NCBI GenBank assembly: GCA_022651245.1
Contig: JALCQM010000030.1
Location: 1-35,551 of the forward strand
Source: Lactobacillus sp.
Lineage (GTDB): Bacteria; Bacillota; Bacilli; Lactobacillales; Lactobacillaceae
Reading direction: 5' to 3'
DNA length: 35,551 nt
This document shows positions 16,198 through 22,909 of the stretch, one piece after another (within the stretch, counting starts at the first letter, position 1; each line of letters begins with the position of its first letter). The notes under the pieces are model-generated. The model did no database searches. It was given only the letters and a program-made list of their open reading frames with translations, and had not been told where the DNA came from. A program made the translations under genes and the position numbers.

Positions 16198-16998
16198 ATG
16201 GCAGATTGGTTAGGTTTAACAGGTAAGACGATTATTGTTACAGGTGGCTCGTCAGGTATTGGTGACGCCATTGTCCGAGCTTTGATTGCTAACGGTGCGA
16301 CGGTGGTTAACGGCGATTTGAAGGCGGGCACGTATCGACACGAGCGGCTGCACTTTGTTGAAACAGATGTCAGTCAAGCAGAAGCGGTCGAACATTTAGC
16401 GGCGACGGCTGAAGCGATTAACGGCGAGATCTGGGGCGTTGTCAACAATGCAGGGATTAATTTACCAAGGTTACTGGTTGATGCGCAGGCACCTCATGGT
16501 AAGTTCGAACTATCCGATGCAGTTTTCACTAAGATTTTTGATGTGAACGTGCGCAGTGTCTTCTTGGTGACGCAAGCAGCTGTTCGGCGGATGCTTAATC
16601 AGGGACACGGTGTGATCGTCAATATGTCGTCTGAAGCGGGCCTTGAGGGTTCTGTTGGGCAAAGCGTCTACTCAGCATCAAAAGGCGCAATTAACGGCTT
16701 TACGCGGTCTTGGGCAAAAGAATTAGGTAAGCAAAACATCCGCGTGGTAGGTGTTGCACCAGGCATTATGGAAGCGACTGGCCTGCGTACACAAAGTTAT
16801 GAGGATGCATTAGCATATACTAGGGGAATTACAGTCGAGACATTGCGCAAAGGCTACTCATCAACCTCGACAACGCCTATGGGACGTAGCGGTAAGCTTA
16901 GTGAGGTGGCGGATTTGGTTAATTACTTCCTGTCAGATCGCGCAAGTTATATTACCGGCGTGACCACCAACGTTGCGGGTGGTAAATCCCGTGGCTAA
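16198..16998 (+). CDS. gutF: Sorbitol-6-phosphate 2-dehydrogenase (SDR)
   Basis: This enzyme oxidises sorbitol-6-phosphate, delivered by the PTS, to fructose-6-phosphate with NAD+. It is a 266-residue short-chain dehydrogenase with the dinucleotide motif VTGGSSGIGDAIV, NNAG, catalytic Ser in VNMSSEAG, the YSASKGA Tyr/Lys pair, and a C-terminal ITGVTTNVAGGKSRG. It is the first gene of the operon gutFRMCBA as described in L. casei, and the context fixes the substrate better than the sequence does. The SD (aagga) is about 12 nt from the ATG, slightly long. Confidence 0.92.
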   Translation: MADWLGLTGKTIIVTGGSSGIGDAIVRALIANGATVVNGDLKAGTYRHERLHFVETDVSQAEAVEHLAATAEAINGEIWGVVNNAGINLPRLLVDAQAPHGKFELSDAVFTKIFDVNVRSVFLVTQAAVRRMLNQGHGVIVNMSSEAGLEGSVGQSVYSASKGAINGFTRSWAKELGKQNIRVVGVAPGIMEATGLRTQSYEDALAYTRGITVETLRKGYSSTSTTPMGRSGKLSEVADLVNYFLSDRASYITGVTTNVAGGKSRG

Positions 16999-17028
16999 TT
17001 AAGCTTATTTCTGAAGGGGGAGGCCTGA

Positions 17029-18897
17029 TTGAACAGTTTAGATTACAGACTTGTGCGGTATTTGCTAGCAAACGGTCCGATAAAACTTGAAGATCTGGCC
17101 AACAGTGAAGATGTCTCAACGCGAACGATGCAAAAGTATTTGCATCAGCTTAATGAGCAACTTGGAGAAGTTGCTGAGATTCGGATTAATCAATCGGGTT
17201 ACTTTTTGCATATCCTAGACTACCGGGGGTTTTCTAAGATTCAGTCTGGTAGTTTAAAGCAAGATATCGACAATAATGATCAACAAAAACGGCAGGCCGA
17301 AATTCTATTGCGGTTAATTCTCACACCGGGCTATGTCGCGACGGACGAGTTGGCTGAAAGTTTTGCTGTCAGTCGCGGCACGCTGCTCAAAGATATTCAA
17401 CACATTCGGTCCTGGTTAGGCGAGTATCGACTCGAAATTGTTGGAACAACTAGCCGTGGGATCAAACTGGAAGTTGATTCGGCCGCAGAGTTGATCATGC
17501 TGATCTATAATCGCTTGTTTGATTATGTACGGTCAACATTTGCGATTAGTGAACCATTATCGGTGGCCATTGAGCAGGTCTTCGATGGTGCGGGGATCAA
17601 AAATCAAACGGTACAGATCTTTATTAAGATCGTACGGATTGTCGCAACGTTGAAACAATATGGGTTAGTCGTAACGACACTTAGTCCGCAATACGATAAT
17701 TTGGTTCATGTGAAAGGCCCCTTTTCTCAAGCGGTTGTACTGGTTGAAAGTGCCTATCACCTTAAATTTTCCCCTGAAGAAATCGACTTTTTAGCGTTCC
17801 CATTTAATTTATACACCAATCAGTTACTGGATAAGGAACGCTTAGCTGTTAGATGCGAGAATAACCAGCGGATGTTCATGGCGATCGCAGGTGAGATACA
17901 GCAACAGGTTGAGACGAGGATTGATTACGACCGTTTTTACCGACAGATACAATATCACCTGATTTTCTTGATCAATCGCGGGATCTTCCATGTTTCACCT
18001 TCTGATTATGTCACGGATAAAATGCTGCAGCGCTTCCAGTTGGCTGCGGATCTCGCAGGGCTGATGGTGCAAAAGCTTAGTGACAAATTGCAAATTACAA
18101 TTGCAGATGTCGAAGTCAATTATTTAACGGTCTATTTTCAGATGGCGCTTGAAGAAGATGACCTGGCACAAGCGGATAGCCCTGCGGTAGGCTTCTTGAG
18201 CAGTATGGGTAGCAGTATCAAGCAGTATCTCCAAAATCAGCTTAATACGATGTTCGAGTCGCAGGTGACCGTGGTCACGTATGCGAGTGAATCTGAAGTC
18301 ATGGCAGCGCAGACCCATTTGACCATGCTGTTCACAGATCATCCCCCAACACATCAATTTGCGATCCCTGTAGTGATGGTCGGAGATATCTTTCGCGACC
18401 GGGTTTTCGAGCTGAAGGTCAAGACGGCGACGATTCAGTATGAAATCGATGCAGGCAGGGTACTGTGGAATGTGACTGCCTTCCAAGTTGGCGATTATGA
18501 AGATTATCGTGATATTTTGACGCGTGCGACCCAGCTAGATATTGCTGGTGGGGAAGTGGCGGCGGATTTCACGGATAATCTATTAAAACACGAGTCGGTG
18601 ACTAAATTTACTTTAGATAATGGCATTGCGATTCCGCATGCGATTGCCACAACGAAGGGCAATCAATTACTGTTACACCTTTGCCGATTAGCGCATCCAG
18701 TCGTCATTGAGAATGTCCCGGTGACCTTTATTTTTATCATTGGGATTCCTCGGGTCTTGAGCGAGCAAACGGTGCGGACGCTGGCAATATTATATGATCT
18801 ACTTTTCCTTATTGCGGTCAATGAAACAGCAATCATGAACTTAAATAAAGTTGTCGACCGTAACGGTAGTTTGGTTAGTGTCATGGAGGGGTTATAG
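17029..18897 (+). CDS. gutR: Sorbitol operon activator with PRD and PTS-like domains
   Basis: This is a 622-residue transcriptional activator. The start is TTG 17029, just after gaagggggagg. Apparent order: N-terminal HTH (residues 1-60, VSTRTMQKYLHQL), a second HTH near 95-150 (YVATDELAESFAVSRGTLLKDIQHI), two PTS-regulation domains at about 170-390, a divergent EIIB-like segment at about 400-490, and an EIIA (mannitol/fructose-type) domain to the end with its phosphorylatable His in GIAIPHAIATT. Phosphorylation by HPr and the sorbitol EII would couple activity to substrate and carbon status. It lies between gutF and gutM, as in L. casei. Domain edges are estimates. Confidence 0.9.
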   Translation: MNSLDYRLVRYLLANGPIKLEDLANSEDVSTRTMQKYLHQLNEQLGEVAEIRINQSGYFLHILDYRGFSKIQSGSLKQDIDNNDQQKRQAEILLRLILTPGYVATDELAESFAVSRGTLLKDIQHIRSWLGEYRLEIVGTTSRGIKLEVDSAAELIMLIYNRLFDYVRSTFAISEPLSVAIEQVFDGAGIKNQTVQIFIKIVRIVATLKQYGLVVTTLSPQYDNLVHVKGPFSQAVVLVESAYHLKFSPEEIDFLAFPFNLYTNQLLDKERLAVRCENNQRMFMAIAGEIQQQVETRIDYDRFYRQIQYHLIFLINRGIFHVSPSDYVTDKMLQRFQLAADLAGLMVQKLSDKLQITIADVEVNYLTVYFQMALEEDDLAQADSPAVGFLSSMGSSIKQYLQNQLNTMFESQVTVVTYASESEVMAAQTHLTMLFTDHPPTHQFAIPVVMVGDIFRDRVFELKVKTATIQYEIDAGRVLWNVTAFQVGDYEDYRDILTRATQLDIAGGEVAADFTDNLLKHESVTKFTLDNGIAIPHAIATTKGNQLLLHLCRLAHPVVIENVPVTFIFIIGIPRVLSEQTVRTLAILYDLLFLIAVNETAIMNLNKVVDRNGSLVSVMEGL

Positions 18898-18899
18898 CT

Positions 18900-19415
18900 A
18901 TGAGTATGTTAATTTTAGGGCTCTTTGTTGCCGGAGCTTTCTTCATCCAGGCGTTTATGGCCTTTTTCCAAGTTCGTAACTTTGCCCGCAATTATCATCA
19001 AGTCAGACAGGCTGGCCGAGTCTTGATCGGCAAGAATCCGCGCCGGTTCCGGGCGGGTAGTTTGATGCTGGTAGGCCTTGATCAAGAGGATCGAATTGGT
19101 GAGATACGGATTATGCAGGGGCTAACCGTCTTTAGCCGTTTCCGGGAAATGCCGGGCTATGAAGGCATGTTGATCGCTGAGTTGGGCGCAGATTATGAAA
19201 AACTGCAGAAAATGGGCCGTACGCAACGTGAGTGTTTATTAAATGCTTATCGCAACTATGTCAATTACAAGACTAATAACTTGAGTTTCGAAGATTTTGA
19301 TACGAGTGGGCCTAACATGTTATCACTACCGGTATTTTCTGCAGTTGGGTCAAAGTTAAAACAATCAGTGTCAGGTTTTAAGCAGCACCATACGCGGATG
19401 GATAAACTGGAATAG
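18900..19415 (+). CDS. gutM: Sorbitol operon accessory activator GutM
   Basis: This is a 171-residue protein starting 2 nt after gutR. An N-terminal hydrophobic helix (MLILGLFVAGAFFIQAFMAFFQV) is followed by a basic stretch and a conserved cytoplasmic domain (VLIGKNPRRFRAGSLMLVGLDQEDRIGEIRIMQGLTVFSRF) typical of GutM/SrlM. The family is a membrane-associated coactivator that helps express the glucitol operon. Two ATGs (18900, 18906) are possible starts. Tight spacing implies translational coupling with gutR. Confidence 0.9.
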   Translation: MSMLILGLFVAGAFFIQAFMAFFQVRNFARNYHQVRQAGRVLIGKNPRRFRAGSLMLVGLDQEDRIGEIRIMQGLTVFSRFREMPGYEGMLIAELGADYEKLQKMGRTQRECLLNAYRNYVNYKTNNLSFEDFDTSGPNMLSLPVFSAVGSKLKQSVSGFKQHHTRMDKLE

Positions 19416-19427
19416 GAGATGAATTCC

Positions 19428-20000
19428 ATGAAGTATATTACAGATTTTGCGGCCGGTTTCATGAAGTTATTTCAAACTGGTGGGAAGACGTTTATCGGCT
19501 GGATGACGAGTATCGTTCCCGTTGTTTTGCTCCTGTTAGTTTTAATGAATACGATCATTGCCTTTGTGGGTGAAGCGCGAATTGAACGCTTTGCGCAAAA
19601 AGCTGGCCGAAACGTGTTGATGCGTTATCTCGTCTTACCATTCCTCGCAGCGTTTATGCTTGGTAACCCAATGGCGTTTACTTTAGCACGCTTTTTGCCA
19701 GAATATTACAAGCCGAGTTACTATGCCGCTCAAGCGCAGTTTTGTCACACCAGTAACGGGGTTTTCCCACACATTAATCCAGGGGAACTGTTTGTTTGGC
19801 TAGGCATTGCGCAAGGGGTCGAAAAGTTAGGCTTTAATACGATGGACTTAGCGATACGGTATATGTTGGTCGGAATTGTGATGAATTTCATTGGTGGTTG
19901 GGTCACAGACTTCACAACAGCGATGGTCAGCAAGCAAATGGGGATCAAGTTGTCCAAGACAGTTGACCTCACGTCGTCAACGGCTAGCAGTTTAAATTAA
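19428..20000 (+). CDS. gutC: PTS sorbitol transporter subunit EIIC
   Basis: This membrane subunit is SrlA-like: 190 residues with several hydrophobic helices (IVPVVLLLLVLMNTIIAFV, YLVLPFLAAFMLGNPMAF) and the family segment CHTSNGVFPHINPGELFVWLGIAQG. An in-frame ATG at 19419 touches the SD itself (aggag, 19414-19418), so the ATG at 19428, 9 nt downstream, is the true start. It forms the sorbitol channel together with the membrane part of GutB. Confidence 0.92.
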   Translation: MKYITDFAAGFMKLFQTGGKTFIGWMTSIVPVVLLLLVLMNTIIAFVGEARIERFAQKAGRNVLMRYLVLPFLAAFMLGNPMAFTLARFLPEYYKPSYYAAQAQFCHTSNGVFPHINPGELFVWLGIAQGVEKLGFNTMDLAIRYMLVGIVMNFIGGWVTDFTTAMVSKQMGIKLSKTVDLTSSTASSLN

Positions 20001-20018
20001 TGAAGGGAGGACGCAAAA

Positions 20019-21086
20019 ATGGCAGAGTGGCATAGTATTCAAGTGGTTAAAGGCTCCGGTGGTTACGGTGGCCCGTTGACGATTACCCCAACTCCTGAGA
20101 AGCATAAGTTCATTTATGTGACGGGGGGGAATCGCCCGGCAATCGTGGATAAAATTGCAGAGTTAACGGGAATGGAAGCCATTGACGGCTTTAAAACCTC
20201 GATTCCTGACGAAGACACGGCATTAGCAATTATTGATTGTGGTGGGACTTTGCGTTGTGGGATCTACCCTAAAAAAGAGATCCTCACCATCAACGTTTTA
20301 CCCACCGGCAAAAGCGGTCCTTTAGCGAAGTACATTACCCCTAAATTGTACGTATCAAATGTTGATGTCGATCAGATTTCTGCATTGCCAGATAACTCGG
20401 TTCCAGATCAATCACTTAACGGCGTCCCGCTTGATCAGCGGGAAGGGTACGTTGCGCCGACGCAATCAGAGACTGCAGCGCTCACGGAAAAGCGGGAAAC
20501 AGAAGCGTCTGGTAAGTACGATACGGGTAAGACGTTGACTGGCCAAATGAAAAAGCCAAGCTTTATTGCCCGAATTGGTATCGGCGCTGGCCGTGTCATT
20601 GCGACATTTAACCAGGCAGCTAAGGATTCTGTTCAAACGATGTTGAACACAGTGATTCCGTTTATGGCGTTTGTTTCACTACTGATTGGGATCATTCAGG
20701 GATCGGGTATTGGTAATTGGTTTGCGAAGATCATGACGCCATTAGCAGGTAATGTTTTTGGGTTGATCGTGATTGGCTTTGTTTGTTCGCTACCATTCCT
20801 ATCGCCTATTCTGGGCCCGGGGGCCGTTATCGCTCAGGTTGTCGGTACACTGATCGGGGTTGAAATTGGGCGTGGGCATATCGCCCCGCAGTACGCTTTG
20901 CCAGCCTTGTTCGCGATTAATACGCAAAATGCGTGCGACTTCATTCCGGTTGGTTTAGGCTTGGAAGAAGCAAGTAGTGAAACGGTTGAAGTTGGTGTGG
21001 TTTCTGTTTTGTATTCCAGATTCATTAACGGGGTGCCACGCGTTGTTGTTGCTTGGTTAGCAAGCTTTGGGTTATATTCTGGTTAA
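20019..21086 (+). CDS. gutB: PTS sorbitol transporter subunit EIIBC
   Basis: This is a 355-residue SrlE-like protein. The N-terminal EIIB part (about 1-160) contains SGGYGGPLTITPTP and DCGGTLRCGIYPKK, the latter carrying the likely phosphorylated Cys. A charged linker (about 140-185) leads to a C-terminal membrane domain with QTMLNTVIPFMAFVSLLIGIIQGSGIGNWFA and SLPFLSPILGPGAVIAQ. It receives phosphate from GutA and phosphorylates sorbitol during entry. A strong SD (gaaggga) precedes the ATG. Confidence 0.93.
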   Translation: MAEWHSIQVVKGSGGYGGPLTITPTPEKHKFIYVTGGNRPAIVDKIAELTGMEAIDGFKTSIPDEDTALAIIDCGGTLRCGIYPKKEILTINVLPTGKSGPLAKYITPKLYVSNVDVDQISALPDNSVPDQSLNGVPLDQREGYVAPTQSETAALTEKRETEASGKYDTGKTLTGQMKKPSFIARIGIGAGRVIATFNQAAKDSVQTMLNTVIPFMAFVSLLIGIIQGSGIGNWFAKIMTPLAGNVFGLIVIGFVCSLPFLSPILGPGAVIAQVVGTLIGVEIGRGHIAPQYALPALFAINTQNACDFIPVGLGLEEASSETVEVGVVSVLYSRFINGVPRVVVAWLASFGLYSG

Positions 21087-21100
21087 GAGGTTAAAGTGAT

Positions 21101-21478
21101 ATGTCTGAATTAAGTAAAGTCAAATTTCGTACCACTGTCGTTGAAGTTGGTGCAGAGGCACGAGATTTTGAAGAAATTAACATGGCAATATTATTTGGTG
21201 ATGAGGCGCCAGATGCGTTGAGGTCTTCATGCTTCATCATTCAAGTGCAGCCTGTCGCAGATTCAATCGTCGTTGGGGATCAATTGGTCATTAATGAGAC
21301 CCACTATGACATCACAGCCGTTGGCGGTGAGGTTAATATGAATTTGGCTCAGTTAGGGCATATCGCAATTGTTTTTGACGGTGCTGATAAGGCAGAGTTG
21401 CCAGGTACGTTGTATGTTGAAGCTAAGCCGTACCCGCAAATCGATGTTGATAGTGTCATCGAAATCGGACAAGCTTAG
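21101..21478 (+). CDS. gutA: PTS sorbitol transporter subunit EIIA
   Basis: This is a 125-residue soluble SrlB-like protein that passes phosphate from HPr to the EIIB domain of GutB. It shows the family segments ILFGDEAPDALRSSCFI, YDITAVGGEVNMNLAQLGHIAIVFDG and LPGTLYVE. The His in the QLGH segment is a conserved position, but I do not assign the phosphorylated residue with certainty. It is the last gene of the gut operon, 14 nt after gutB, followed by two terminators. Confidence 0.9.
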   Translation: MSELSKVKFRTTVVEVGAEARDFEEINMAILFGDEAPDALRSSCFIIQVQPVADSIVVGDQLVINETHYDITAVGGEVNMNLAQLGHIAIVFDGADKAELPGTLYVEAKPYPQIDVDSVIEIGQA

Positions 21479-21484
21479 TGAGAA

Positions 21485-21548
21485 TGCCCAACACTTGGAG
21501 ATAATGATAACACTCAAACACACCTGTCATTTTGTGTTGGGCAGTTTT
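21485..21548 (+). terminator. Terminator of the gut operon
   Basis: TGCCCAACAC (21485-21494) pairs with GTGTTGGGCA (21534-21543), followed by gttttac. The 39-nt loop is long, but the stem is perfect over 10 bp. Confidence 0.65.
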
Positions 21549-21551
21549 ACG

Positions 21552-21578
21552 GACGTGACCACGGAGTCACGTCTTTTT
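21552..21578 (+). terminator. Second terminator in tandem
   Basis: GACGTGAC (21552-21559) pairs with GTCACGTC (21566-21573), then five T. It lies only 30 nt before the HAD gene start, leaving no room for a separate promoter downstream of it. The HAD gene is therefore either expressed by read-through or this element is an attenuator. Confidence 0.8.
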
Positions 21579-21608
21579 CAGTTTTTTGGCCATAATAGGA
21601 GGACTTCA

Positions 21609-22397
21609 ATGTACCGGGCAGTTGCGCTGTTTGACTTAGACAAGACGTTACTAAATGACGAAAAGAACATTCCAGAAGAGAACCTGGCGGCCTTGGCGGC
21701 GTTACGTGCAGGCGGTGTATTGCCCGCCTTAGCGACGGGGCGCAACCACTATGAGTTGCTGGCAATGATGGCCGAAGCAGGGGTGGAGACGGCCGTTGAG
21801 GCCAATGGCGCCGCCGTTTTCTTTAAGGCGAGACACATTCTTGAGACGCCGCTGCCGCAAGGGCAGATCGCGGCGCTGGTCGCACAAGCGGAGCAAGATG
21901 GGATCGCGATCGCTTTTTATAATAACCGCGGGGTGGCATTGACACGGGCTACGGCAGAAACGCAGACGCATTATCGTGAGTTTATTCGTAAGCCGCAACC
22001 GCGGCAACAGCTGGATTTTTATCTGACGGCGCCAGTGCTGATGATGGTGATTTTTATTCCCGATACGTCGCAGGGGAATCAGCTCGCGGCGCGGTACCGG
22101 CAGCAATTTCCGGCGCTGAACTTTTATCGTAACGCACCGCTGACGTTAGATGTGGTGGCTAAAGGCATCAATAAAGCGACTGGACTCGCCGCGTTAATGG
22201 CCCAGCCTGAGCTACAAGGACTGCCAACCTATGCTTTTGGGGATGGCAATAACGATATTGAAATGTTGCAGTCGGCGACGACGGGGATCGCGATGGGCAA
22301 TGCCTTGCCCCAAGTCGCCGCGGTGGCGGATTACCAGACGGCTGACTACCGGCATGGCGGGATCGTGAAGGCGCTCAAGCATTTTGCGTTGATTTGA
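21609..22397 (+). CDS. Cof-type HAD-IIB sugar-phosphate phosphatase
   Basis: This is a 262-residue haloacid dehalogenase-superfamily hydrolase. The catalytic motif I is FDLDKTLLND with the nucleophile Asp. Motif II lies in ALATGRN, and motifs III/IV are in KGINKATGL and FGDGNNDIEML. The cap is of type IIB between residues of about 80 and 185. Family members dephosphorylate sugar phosphates or nucleotide coenzymes, and specificity cannot be read here. The frame stays open upstream to 21369, but the ATG at 21609 after aggagg is clearly the start. Confidence 0.88.
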   Translation: MYRAVALFDLDKTLLNDEKNIPEENLAALAALRAGGVLPALATGRNHYELLAMMAEAGVETAVEANGAAVFFKARHILETPLPQGQIAALVAQAEQDGIAIAFYNNRGVALTRATAETQTHYREFIRKPQPRQQLDFYLTAPVLMMVIFIPDTSQGNQLAARYRQQFPALNFYRNAPLTLDVVAKGINKATGLAALMAQPELQGLPTYAFGDGNNDIEMLQSATTGIAMGNALPQVAAVADYQTADYRHGGIVKALKHFALI

Positions 22398-22457
22398 TGC
22401 GGCACGGAACTTACTTTTTGTAAATGTTGTGTAAATGTTCGTGTAAGGGGTTCCATC

Positions 22458-22478
22458 TCCGGTAAAAGCTGGTATACT
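22458..22478 (+). promoter_or_regulatory. Extended -10 promoter of the structured RNA
   Basis: TGGTATACT (TATACT at 22473-22478) is an extended -10 box that can act with a weak -35. Transcription would start at about 22485, 88 nt after the HAD stop. Confidence 0.6.
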
Positions 22479-22484
22479 GACCTT

Positions 22485-22893
22485 AGCTTATACAGCTGGG
22501 TATGGTGGTGGCCACTCCATATGCTTTCCCAGTCTGTACCGGTGGGGGTACCAGTCGATGATCCTTGTCGGCCTCCACACGCGCTAAGGGATAAATCCTG
22601 AAAATGGCCTGGAAAGACTCGGGCACAGGCGAGACATCTGGTAGTATGACCCTCATGGCGGGACCAACCCGCGTGAGGCCGCTGTTATCCCAGTCCTGAG
22701 CGCAAACTCAGGCACCGTAACCAAAGCTTTTCGCGGGTCGGCAACCGCGCCTCTTCATTTGGGGAATCGCCCGGGACACGTTTGGGGAGACCTGACGTGT
22801 CTTTGTTGCGCACCGGGAGGCTGAGGGCGCAAACTTACCCAAACCAAAAGCGCCGCGACACCACAACTGAACGGTGGTGTCGCGGCGCTTTTT
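22485..22893 (+). ncRNA. Large structured noncoding RNA, family not recognised
   Basis: A stretch of about 410 nt has its own promoter and intrinsic terminator, no plausible reading frame, and many compact hairpins. Examples: CTGGG 22496-22500/CCCAG 22528-22532 with inner TATGG/CCATA; GTACC 22536-22540/GGTAC 22547-22551; CCTCA..GCGGG 22651-22662/CCCGC..TGAGG 22668-22678; CCTGAG 22695-22700/CTCAGG 22707-22712; CGCGG 22732-22736/CCGCG 22745-22749; GACACG 22775-22780/CGTGTC 22796-22801; TTGCGC 22806-22811/GCGCAA 22827-22832. Longer-range pairs are GGGATAA 22588-22594/TTATCCC 22685-22691 and TTTGGG 22758-22763/CCCAAA 22838-22843. Size is that of RNase P RNA or tmRNA, but I do not find the RNase P core (GAGGAAAGTCC, ACAGAA), a tmRNA tRNA-like end, or the SRP loop. 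Confidence 0.62.
22846..22893. terminator. Bidirectional terminator of the structured RNA and yhgE-like gene
   Basis: A perfect 19-bp stem (22846-22864 with 22874-22892) with an 8-nt loop begins with four A and ends with T5. It therefore terminates the RNA on the plus strand and the convergent membrane-protein gene on the minus strand. Confidence 0.92.
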
Positions 22894-22909
22894 AGTTTGG
22901 GCGCAGGTT

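Noticed and set aside
22485-22893. RNase P RNA, tmRNA or SRP RNA
   Set aside because: The segment TGGAAAGACTCGGGCACAGG faintly recalls the RNase P P4 region, but GAGGAAAGTCC and ACAGAA are absent. There is no tRNA-like end or tag-peptide frame for tmRNA and no GGTCCGGAAGGAAGC loop for SRP.
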